Assembly (NCBI GenBank): GCA_040878345.1
Contig: JBBDML010000027.1
Span: 3,410 to 67,409, forward strand
Origin: ZC4RG35 sp040878345
GTDB taxonomy: Bacteria; Actinomycetota; Acidimicrobiia; Spongiisociales; ZC4RG35
Reading direction: 5' to 3'
DNA length: 64,000 nucleotides
A program made the position numbers and the translations under genes. This document shows, in pieces, positions 57,955 through 64,000 of the stretch; position 1 is the first letter of the stretch; each line of letters begins with the position of its first letter. Below the pieces are notes generated by a model, which made no database searches, was not told where the DNA came from, and saw nothing but the letters and a program-made list of their open reading frames with translations.

Positions 57955-58992
57955 ATGTCACTGAGGGAGAAGATCGCCGGGGAGATCGAGTCCCGGGGGC
58001 CGATGCCTTTCGACCGGTTCATGAGCCTGGCCCTGTACGACCCGGAGGGCTTCTTCGGAGGCCTACGGCTCCGCTCCGAAAAGGCCGGAGACTTCCTCAC
58101 ATCGCCCGAGGTCAGCGCCCTCTTTGGAGAGACTCTGGCCCGATTCGTCTCCGCCGAGAGGGAGCGCATCGGAGAGCCGTTCCAGGTGGTGGAGGTGGCC
58201 GCCGGCTCCGGGACCTTGCTCGGTCCACTGCTCAGAGTGGCACCGACACCTGCGGTTGCGGTCGAGGTGTCGCCTGGCGCCCGTGCGGCTCTTGGTGCCT
58301 CGCTGCCGGCCATCGACGTCGTGGACCGCCTCCCCCGGAGCATGCGTGGGGTGGTGATCGCCAACGAGCTGATCGACAACATGCCGATGGCGCTGGCTCA
58401 GAAGACCGGTGACGGGTGGCGGGAGCGTTGGGTCGGTTGGGAAGGCGAGCGTTTCGCATTTATCGACGCGCCCCCGCGGGAGGAAGTGACCCGTTGGCTG
58501 GATGAGTATGCGGGAGAGGTGCCCGACGGCGGCTGGGTCGAGGCCCAGCTGGAGGCCGCTCGGTGGCTGGAAGATGTCTTGAGCACGTTGAAGGCCGGCT
58601 CCGTGCTGATCCTCGACTACGGCGACACTGCAGCCAACCTGGTGCCACGGCGGGCCGACGGCACCCTCCGGACCTATCGAGCGCATCACTTGGGCCCTCA
58701 CCCGCTGGACGAGCCGGGTGAGACCGATATCACCGCAGACGTCAACTTCACTGCCCTCGAGGCCGTGGCGAGAAGGGCCGGCGCAGATGTCACAGTCAAT
58801 CGTCAGGACGACTTCCTCAATGGGTTGGGCCTGCGTCAACGCCTCTCTGAGATCCGACAGGAAGAGTTGGAGGCGGCCAGGGCCGGAGACACCAACCAGG
58901 GTCTCCGGGCCCGGTCGCTCAGAATCGAGGCGGAGACCCTGCTCCATCCGAGAGGGCTGGGTGACTTCCGGGTATTGGTGTGCCGTGTATGA
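57955..58992 (+). CDS. SAM-dependent methyltransferase, MidA/NDUFAF7 family
   Basis: 345 residues from ATG 57955. ESRGPMPFDRFMSLALYDPEGFF, DFLTSPEVSALFGETLARFV, VVEVAAGSGTLL and VVIANELIDNMPMALA are the signatures of the COG1565 family, whose human member methylates an arginine of complex I. In bacteria the target is uncertain. VLILDYGDTAANL and TDITADVNFTALEAVA are conserved further on. Upstream in-frame ATG 57898 would overlap the divergent gene. Confidence 0.9.
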   Translation: MSLREKIAGEIESRGPMPFDRFMSLALYDPEGFFGGLRLRSEKAGDFLTSPEVSALFGETLARFVSAERERIGEPFQVVEVAAGSGTLLGPLLRVAPTPAVAVEVSPGARAALGASLPAIDVVDRLPRSMRGVVIANELIDNMPMALAQKTGDGWRERWVGWEGERFAFIDAPPREEVTRWLDEYAGEVPDGGWVEAQLEAARWLEDVLSTLKAGSVLILDYGDTAANLVPRRADGTLRTYRAHHLGPHPLDEPGETDITADVNFTALEAVARRAGADVTVNRQDDFLNGLGLRQRLSEIRQEELEAARAGDTNQGLRARSLRIEAETLLHPRGLGDFRVLVCRV

Positions 58993-59035
58993 AGCGGTGC
59001 CGGAACCGAGCGGAGCGAGGGAGCGTCGAAGGACA

Positions 59036-59476
59036 ATGAGGCGCCATGTGCTGATCTCCGCCATCTGCTTTGTCGGTGCGTGCGGAAGCCCTTCGGGTGG
59101 GGGAGACGAAGTGACCACCTCCACCCTGGAGGGGGTGACGTCATCGATGAGTGTCTCGACGACCGGTCAGGAGCAAGCAATGGATTTGGCTCATCAGGCG
59201 GTGGCGGACCTCGCCATCCGGTTGAAGGTGACCAACTCTGAGATCGAGTTGGTCTCGGTGGAAGCTGTTACCTGGTCGGACGGGAGTATCGGGTGCCCCG
59301 AGCCGGACCAGTTCTACACCCAGTCCCTGGTGGAGGGGCATCGGATCGTGCTCGGCCATGGCGACCGGGTTTACCTGTACCACTCAGGAGCCGGACAGCC
59401 ACCCTTCCTTTGCCCATCGGATGACGAGGATGGCGGCTACGACTTCGCCCCACCACCGGGCTTCGACGAGAAATGA
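59036..59476 (+). CDS. Small secreted lipoprotein, unknown function
   Basis: 146 residues from ATG 59036. MRRHVLISAICFVGACGSPSGG is a lipoprotein signal with Cys16. Then a Ser/Thr-rich spacer and a compact domain with WSDGSIGCPEPDQFYTQSLVEGHRIVLGHGDRVYLYHSG, seen in actinobacterial lipoproteins, where W..GS.GCP...Y.Q....G..I is a shared pattern. Two cysteines in the domain may form a disulphide. The stop overlaps a strong hairpin terminator. Confidence 0.8.
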   Translation: MRRHVLISAICFVGACGSPSGGGDEVTTSTLEGVTSSMSVSTTGQEQAMDLAHQAVADLAIRLKVTNSEIELVSVEAVTWSDGSIGCPEPDQFYTQSLVEGHRIVLGHGDRVYLYHSGAGQPPFLCPSDDEDGGYDFAPPPGFDEK

Positions 59477-59510
59477 GAAGGGCGCCTGATCGGCGCCCTT
59501 CTCCTTCTCT
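59475..59510. terminator. Bidirectional hairpin terminator
   Basis: GAGAAGGGCGCC (59475-59486), loop TGATC, GGCGCCCTTCTC (59492-59503), then CTTCTCT. Twelve perfect pairs located between convergent genes, so it can serve the lipoprotein and the subtilase. The 5' arm overlaps the lipoprotein stop codon. Confidence 0.85.
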
Positions 59511-59519
59511 CTGGTCCGG

Positions 59520-62498
59520 CTATTCGGTGCTCACCTCGACCAGGGTCACGTCGAACAGGCCGCCCCCATCGTTGTGACCGACGGCACCCAGGTAGTTCGT
59601 TCCGGCACTGAGACCGGCCCACGCGATGTCGATGGTCCCCGTCTCGCCGATTGCGGCGTTGTCCGGCTCCCCGGTCACCGACAGTGAGCCCGTGTCTGGT
59701 GTTGCCGAGACGTCCCAGGTGTGGATCGAGTACAGGACCGTCTGGTCCAGCGTTTGCCACCCGTGGACGAACAGCGTGTAGGTCCCGTCATCGGGCGACA
59801 TGAGCTCGATCAGCTCGACAGTGCTCCCTGCGGTCGAGGAAGCGACGAACTGCCCGTCCCTGTACAGGTACAGGTCGAGATCGATTCCGGAGTCTGGGGG
59901 TGCCAGATCTTCGGTGTTGAGTGACAGCCTGAAGACAGCCGTGTTGCTCAACACGATCTCATGGGCGGTCGTCCCAGTCGCATCGTTCGGGTCGAAGGCC
60001 TGGTCAGGGTCCTGATCGACCGAACCGGCGATCGGCACGTCGGCCGTCAACCCGTGGGCGGTGGCGTCGTACTCCCCGCCGTAGCCGAAGGTGATCTCGA
60101 AGCTGGCGCTGCCTGTCGTGCCGGTACCGGTAACGACATCAGGTGCCTCCAGCTTGGATGCCGCCACGGCTATCGGGCTGCGAGCCGCGAACCCGTTCCC
60201 TTCCCAGGTCAGCGCTCCGAATTGCCACTCACCGACTGGTGCGGATTGATTGTCGAACGTGATCTCGAAGCCCCGAGATTGTCCCGGCGGCACGACCAGT
60301 GACGCCGGTGAGACCGTGACGTCGAATCCCGATGGCTCCTCGACCACGGCACTCAGGTGCAAAGCCGAACCGGTGACATTGGTCACGGTCCTCTGCACCG
60401 TGAGTGATCCAGGCACCTCGGAGGCTCCGATCGACGGATAGTTGAGGTTCTCCGCCGTTGTGGGAATCCCCGCCGATGCCAGCGATGCGCAAGTGGCCGC
60501 CGGATTGGCGAACACCTGGGGTGCGGCGTCGCAGAGGAACCCGAGATACTCCAGGAACCCGGCGTCGTACACGATCCCCGGGTTGAACATCGAGTTGGCT
60601 GCGCCGGCCGAACCACCGGGATCGACGTGGCCCGCACCCATGTCGAAGGGGTCCGCCGGAGTGGATTGGTCCTCCTTCGTCACATCCTGTCTGGCCGTGG
60701 TCATCATGGCCGACTTGGCCATCGCCGCGGTCCAGTCGGGGTGGGCCTGCTTGAGCAGTGCCAGGAGGCCTGCCCCATGCGGGCTCGACATCGACGTGCC
60801 CTGGATGGCCTGGAAGAGCTCACCCGCAGCGTCGAAGCCGGGGGCCGGCGAGTTGGCCGCCAGGATCTGGACACCAGGCGCCGTCACGTCCGGCTTGATG
60901 ATGTCCGCCGATCCCGGACTGCGGACCGGGCCCCTCGAGGAGAAGTAGGCCATGAACGACCCGTTCCGTGGCACGGCTTCCCCCTCGATGAGCTCCGCCA
61001 TGGCATTCACTCTGGGCCTGAGGGCAGCCGTCTGTGCAATGTACGCCTTGATCGCCAGACCGTCGGCGTTGCTCACATGAACAGTTGGCACGAAATGGTT
61101 GTCGGAAGGCAGAGTCTGGTTGGCGACGTCGTTGTAGAGGATCATCCCCACACCGCCCTGCTCCAACACCGCCCTGCTCTTGGCCGCCCGTCCCACAGCA
61201 CCCTTGCAGAGAACGATCTTGCCCTTTGGCGCGGGCTTGAACTTGATCGAGGGATCACAGAACTCGTTCTTGAGTTTTGCCCCGTCAACCAAAACAGCCA
61301 TGTCGATCCCCTGAGTGACCGAAGCGCCAAGGAACTCGAGATCGTTGCCGAGCTCGACCGAGCCCTGGAAGATCCGGTCGTGGTGGCTGGCCCCGACCGA
61401 GGTGAGCCACGGCGCTGCCGCCGGGCTGCCGGTCGTCGCCGCGCCGGGGCCGGCGTTCCCGTTCGAGGTCGCAACGAATACGCCGGCGTCGGCGGCGAAC
61501 AGGAAGGCGATGTCGTCGGGACCGGTCAGGTCGGGGGTGTCGCTCCCGATCGAGTAGTTGATCACGTCGACGCCGTCGGCGACCGCCTGATCTATCGCGT
61601 CGGCCAGGTCACCGCCGAAACAACCCAGATCACCACAGCCCTTGTAGGCGACCACATGGGCACGATGAGCGATCCCGGTGATCAGCCCTCGGTCGATACC
61701 GAAGATCTCGGCCTGTACGCCGGCATTGCCCGCTGCGGTGCTGGCGGTATGACTTCCGTGCCCGTCGGCATCGCGGGCGGAGTCGTACAGCTCCGGCCCG
61801 ATCAACGAGTTGTACAGAGTCCGCATGTCGCGGGCTCCGATCAGCTTGTTGTTGCAGGTGAACGCCAAGTCGTCCGGGTTGTGGCCCGTGTCACCGAACT
61901 CGCAAGGGATGCTGAGACCAGGGTCCGAATAGGAGCCATCGTCTGCGAACGATGGATGCTCTGGCCAGATCCCGGTGTCGATGACACCCACGACCACGCC
62001 CTCCCCGGTATAGCCGGTGTCATAGGCCCCGCCCGAATCCGTCAGGCCCAGGAAGTCACCCGACGTGTCGGTGTGGAGCTGCTGCAACTCGTCGCGTGTG
62101 ACTGAGATGACCCCCTTTTGGTTTGCCAGTCTCTCTGCCTCGGCTGATGTCAGCAGCGCGGCGAAGCCGGCCAGCGCGAAGTCGTAGGTCACAACGATCC
62201 GCGATGAGTCGATACCAGCCTTTGCACGGGCATTGGCCCGCTGCTCGTCCAGATGCTCTTGGTATTGCCTGACGGCAGGCGAGTTCGGGTTCACTTTCTC
62301 GCCTCTACCCGGCTTCGTCGCCGGGAGGCCGGCTAGATCGCCTTCATAGGCGACAACCGGATCGTCGGCGAGGATCACGACATATGGGCCCCGCTCGCTC
62401 GAGACCTGAAACATTCCCCCGACCGACCCCGCTCCCGCGGGGACTGCCAGGGCGAGCGCCGTAGCGAGGGCTGTCACGAGAAGAGTGGCTCGTTTCAT
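59520..62498 (-). CDS. Large secreted subtilisin-like serine protease (S8)
   Basis: 992 residues. Signal peptide 1-23 (LLVTALATALALAVPAGA). An inhibitor-I9-like propeptide follows to about 140 (VVILADDPVVAY, SRIVVTYDFALAGFAALL). The catalytic domain has Asp174 (GVIDTGIWPEHPSF), His247 (DGHGSHTAS), Asn348 (SNGNAGP) and Ser569 (GTSMSSPHGAG). A protease-associated domain is inserted at about 390-500 (KGKIVLCKGAVGRAA). Fn3-like regions at about 680-780 (SLTVQRTVTNVTGSALHL) and a PPC-like C-terminal domain at about 840-930 (LDLYLYRDGQFVASS, GTYTLFVHGW) end the chain. Layout is that of plant-type subtilases. Start ATG 62498 with GGAAAGGGA just upstream. Confidence 0.94.
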   Translation of the reverse strand: MKRATLLVTALATALALAVPAGAGSVGGMFQVSSERGPYVVILADDPVVAYEGDLAGLPATKPGRGEKVNPNSPAVRQYQEHLDEQRANARAKAGIDSSRIVVTYDFALAGFAALLTSAEAERLANQKGVISVTRDELQQLHTDTSGDFLGLTDSGGAYDTGYTGEGVVVGVIDTGIWPEHPSFADDGSYSDPGLSIPCEFGDTGHNPDDLAFTCNNKLIGARDMRTLYNSLIGPELYDSARDADGHGSHTASTAAGNAGVQAEIFGIDRGLITGIAHRAHVVAYKGCGDLGCFGGDLADAIDQAVADGVDVINYSIGSDTPDLTGPDDIAFLFAADAGVFVATSNGNAGPGAATTGSPAAAPWLTSVGASHHDRIFQGSVELGNDLEFLGASVTQGIDMAVLVDGAKLKNEFCDPSIKFKPAPKGKIVLCKGAVGRAAKSRAVLEQGGVGMILYNDVANQTLPSDNHFVPTVHVSNADGLAIKAYIAQTAALRPRVNAMAELIEGEAVPRNGSFMAYFSSRGPVRSPGSADIIKPDVTAPGVQILAANSPAPGFDAAGELFQAIQGTSMSSPHGAGLLALLKQAHPDWTAAMAKSAMMTTARQDVTKEDQSTPADPFDMGAGHVDPGGSAGAANSMFNPGIVYDAGFLEYLGFLCDAAPQVFANPAATCASLASAGIPTTAENLNYPSIGASEVPGSLTVQRTVTNVTGSALHLSAVVEEPSGFDVTVSPASLVVPPGQSRGFEITFDNQSAPVGEWQFGALTWEGNGFAARSPIAVAASKLEAPDVVTGTGTTGSASFEITFGYGGEYDATAHGLTADVPIAGSVDQDPDQAFDPNDATGTTAHEIVLSNTAVFRLSLNTEDLAPPDSGIDLDLYLYRDGQFVASSTAGSTVELIELMSPDDGTYTLFVHGWQTLDQTVLYSIHTWDVSATPDTGSLSVTGEPDNAAIGETGTIDIAWAGLSAGTNYLGAVGHNDGGGLFDVTLVEVSTE

Positions 62499-62645
62499 TT
62501 CCCTTTCCTCCTTCGATTGGGGCCTCCCTCGTGGCCCACCTGATCACGACGCGGGACCATACACCATTCTCGCGGAGCGTGGTTGGGTGGCCACCGAGAG
62601 TCATGATTGACCACCTATTCCGAACCGATTCCTAATCTCTGGGCC

Positions 62646-63488
62646 ATGAACAACATGAAGACGGTCGGGCTCCTCGCATTCATGGCGGCCCTGCTGTTCT
62701 GGATCGTCTATGCGATGGGTGGTGGGGTCGTCACCGCCATCATCATCGCCTTCGCCTTCAACCTCTTGGCGTTCTTCTTCTCCGACAGGCTGGCCCTGGC
62801 CGCAAGCCGGGCCCGACCAGTCACCGAGGCCGAGTTTCCCCAGGTGTATGCCATCGTCCGCCGACTCTGCGTCCAAACCGGGATGCCGATGCCGTCGATC
62901 AATGTCATCGACTCCCAGCAGCCCAATGCATTCGCCACCGGTAGGAGCCCCAAGAAGGCGGCGGTGGCGGTCACCACCGGGATCCTCCAGACCCTCACCT
63001 TCGATGAGCTCGAAGGTGTCCTGGGACACGAGCTCGCCCATGTCATGAATCGGGACATCCTGATCAGCAGCATCGCGGCAATGATCGGTGCCGCCATCTC
63101 GATCGTGCTCCGTTTCGCCCTCTGGTTCGGCGGCGGGGACAACCGCAACAACCCGCTCGGCGCCATCGGGCTGCTGCTCTCCCTGATCGTCGCCCCGATC
63201 GTCGCCATGCTGATCCGATTCGCCATCTCGCGCACCCGGGAGTTCCAGGCCGACCGGAGCGGCGCCGAGATCACCGGCCGCCCCCTGGTCCTGGCCTCGG
63301 CCCTGGAGAAGATCTCAGAAGGGACGGCGAGAGTGCCGATGCGGATCGACCCGGCGCACAGCCAACTGTTCATCGACAACCCTTTGAAGGGGATCCGTGG
63401 CGGTGGTGTGATGAGACTGTTGAGCACTCACCCACCGACCGAGGAGCGCATCGATCGGCTCCAGAAGATGGCGATGGGGATCAGCTGA
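62646..63488 (+). CDS. htpX: Membrane zinc metalloprotease HtpX
   Basis: 280 residues from ATG 62646. Two N-terminal helices (TVGLLAFMAALLFWIVYAMGGG, VVTAIIIAFAFNLLAFFF), then the zinc motif GHELAH (His128, Glu129, His132), two more helices, and TREFQADRSGAEITG with the third ligand Glu. C-terminal LLSTHPPTEERIDRL is typical. Degrades misfolded membrane proteins. ATG 62655 is another possible start. A longer frame from 62607 reads upstream sequence. Confidence 0.94.
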   Translation: MNNMKTVGLLAFMAALLFWIVYAMGGGVVTAIIIAFAFNLLAFFFSDRLALAASRARPVTEAEFPQVYAIVRRLCVQTGMPMPSINVIDSQQPNAFATGRSPKKAAVAVTTGILQTLTFDELEGVLGHELAHVMNRDILISSIAAMIGAAISIVLRFALWFGGGDNRNNPLGAIGLLLSLIVAPIVAMLIRFAISRTREFQADRSGAEITGRPLVLASALEKISEGTARVPMRIDPAHSQLFIDNPLKGIRGGGVMRLLSTHPPTEERIDRLQKMAMGIS

Positions 63489-63579
63489 TCGGGGCATTGG
63501 TTCCTTTGGGCACTGGTGGAGGGTCTGGCTAAACTCCGGCCTCCTGACCGTGCGACCCGAATGCCCGGTCTTGGTGCGC

Positions 63580-63662
63580 GCCGGGATGTCCGAGCGGTCA
63601 AAGGAAGCAGACTGTAAATCTGCCGGCAGACGCCTACGGAGGTTCGAATCCTTCTCCCGGCA
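63580..63662 (+). tRNA. tRNA-Tyr (GTA)
   Basis: Acceptor GCCGGGA (63580-63586) pairs with TCCCGGC (63655-63661), discriminator A63662. Anticodon GTA at 63614-63616 in GACTGTAAATC. A long variable arm (class II) and GGTTCGAATCC T-arm are present. CCA is not encoded. Confidence 0.96.
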
Positions 63663-63688
63663 CGGACGCTCGGCGTCGATACAACCCA

Positions 63689-63761
63689 GCCCCGTTAGCT
63701 CAGTCGGTAGAGCGCTTCCATGGTAAGGAAGAGGTCTTCGGTTCGAATCCGGAACGGGGCT
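63689..63761 (+). tRNA. tRNA-Thr (GGT)
   Basis: Acceptor GCCCCGT (63689-63695) pairs with ACGGGGC (63754-63760). Anticodon stem CTTCC/GGAAG with loop ATGGTAA, anticodon GGT at 63722-63724. GGTTCGAATCC T-loop. CCA is not encoded. Confidence 0.96.
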
Positions 63762-63794
63762 CTGAGCAGACGGCCGGTCCGCCTGCTCGGCTGA

Positions 63795-63868
63795 GGCGGC
63801 GTAGCTCAGTAGGTGAGAGCGCTCGACTCATAATCGAGAGGTCGGCAGTTCGAGTCTGCCCGCCGCTA
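63795..63868 (+). tRNA. tRNA-Met (CAT)
   Basis: Acceptor GGCGGCG (63795-63801) pairs with CGCCGCT (63861-63867) with a first G-U pair. Anticodon stem CTCGA/TCGAG, loop CTCATAA, anticodon CAT at 63829-63831. Elongator Met is likely, because the three G-C pairs of initiator anticodon stems are absent. A lysidine-modified Ile tRNA cannot be excluded from sequence alone. Confidence 0.93.
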
Positions 63869-63925
63869 CATCTGAATCGACGGCGCGTAGCTTGCGCCGG
63901 GAAGACGAGAAAGGATCATCGAGAG

Positions 63926-64000
63926 ATGGCGAAGGCGAAGTTTGTGCGTTCGAAGCCGCATGTGAATGTGGGGACGATGGGTCATATTGATCATGGGAAG
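63926..64000 (+). CDS. tuf: Elongation factor Tu (N-terminal start, partial)
   Basis: The first 25 codons: MAKAKFVRSKPHVNVGTMGH, then IDHGK, ending in the P-loop of the GTPase. The rest lies beyond the window. It follows three tRNA genes, as in the common bacterial order tRNA-tuf-(tRNA-Trp)-secE-nusG. AAAGGA at 63910-63915 is a possible RBS. All 25 codons end in G or T, unlike the C-rich third positions of neighbouring genes. Confidence 0.93.
   Translation, partial: MAKAKFVRSKPHVNVGTMGHIDHGK

Noticed and set aside
60627..62105. 492-codon plus-strand frame opposite the subtilase
   Set aside because: Shadow of a strongly supported protease gene. No domain, no RBS.

Overview
The window is a GC-rich chromosomal segment from a bacterium that looks like a deep-branching actinobacterium (Acidimicrobiia-like). 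This placement is an inference. It rests on codons ending mostly in C or G, frequent GTG and TTG starts, a zinc-type S14, an F420-type luciferase-family oxidoreductase, and the order truA, rplM, rpsI, glmM, glmS, acpS, nnr, alr, tsaE, tsaB, rimI, tsaD, groES, groEL that is typical of Actinobacteria. A run of 10 N (6047-6056) flanked by poly-G shows it comes from a draft or metagenome-derived scaffold.

Layout. 1-12.5 kb: the S10/spc/alpha ribosomal operons, all on the plus strand, from the end of rplV to rplQ, including secY, adk, map and rpoA. infA is missing from its usual place between map and rpmJ. 12.5-19.5 kb: two small membrane proteins, coaA, truA, ilvA, rplM-rpsI and glmM. 19.5-21.5 kb: a well-formed glmS ribozyme followed by glmS. 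21.8-32.8 kb: a surface-polysaccharide block, mostly minus strand, with a WbpB/WbpE/WbpD/WbpI-like set for a diacetamido sugar, a priming sugar transferase, a GT2, a deacetylase and a GT-C enzyme. It interrupts the conserved glmS-acpS neighbourhood. 32.9-42.1 kb: acpS, nnr, alr, an S58 peptidase, family-4 UDG, the t6A set tsaE-tsaB-rimI-tsaD, then groES-groEL behind two CIRCE operators and closed by a strong terminator. 42.2-57.1 kb: a second polysaccharide block with a likely CDP-activated, C-methylated sugar set, a Wzx-like flippase, a Wzc-like co-polymerase, a WecG/TagA-type GT, two tandem beta-helix surface proteins and a Wzy-like polymerase. 57.1-64 kb: an F420-type oxidoreductase, a MidA-like methyltransferase, a small lipoprotein, a large secreted subtilase, HtpX, three tRNAs (Tyr, Thr, Met) and the first 25 codons of tuf.

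The two sugar blocks together look like one Wzx/Wzy-type export system: sugar nucleotide synthesis, priming on a lipid carrier, chain extension, flipping, polymerisation and length control.

Besides genes, the window carries several small repeated elements: 7-bp GTACC arrays in at least four intergenic spots, a covarying inverted-repeat element found twice inside the spc operon, and a MITE-like element inserted twice at CTAG sites that form the stop codons of convergent genes. No gene-free stretch exceeds about 250 bases.
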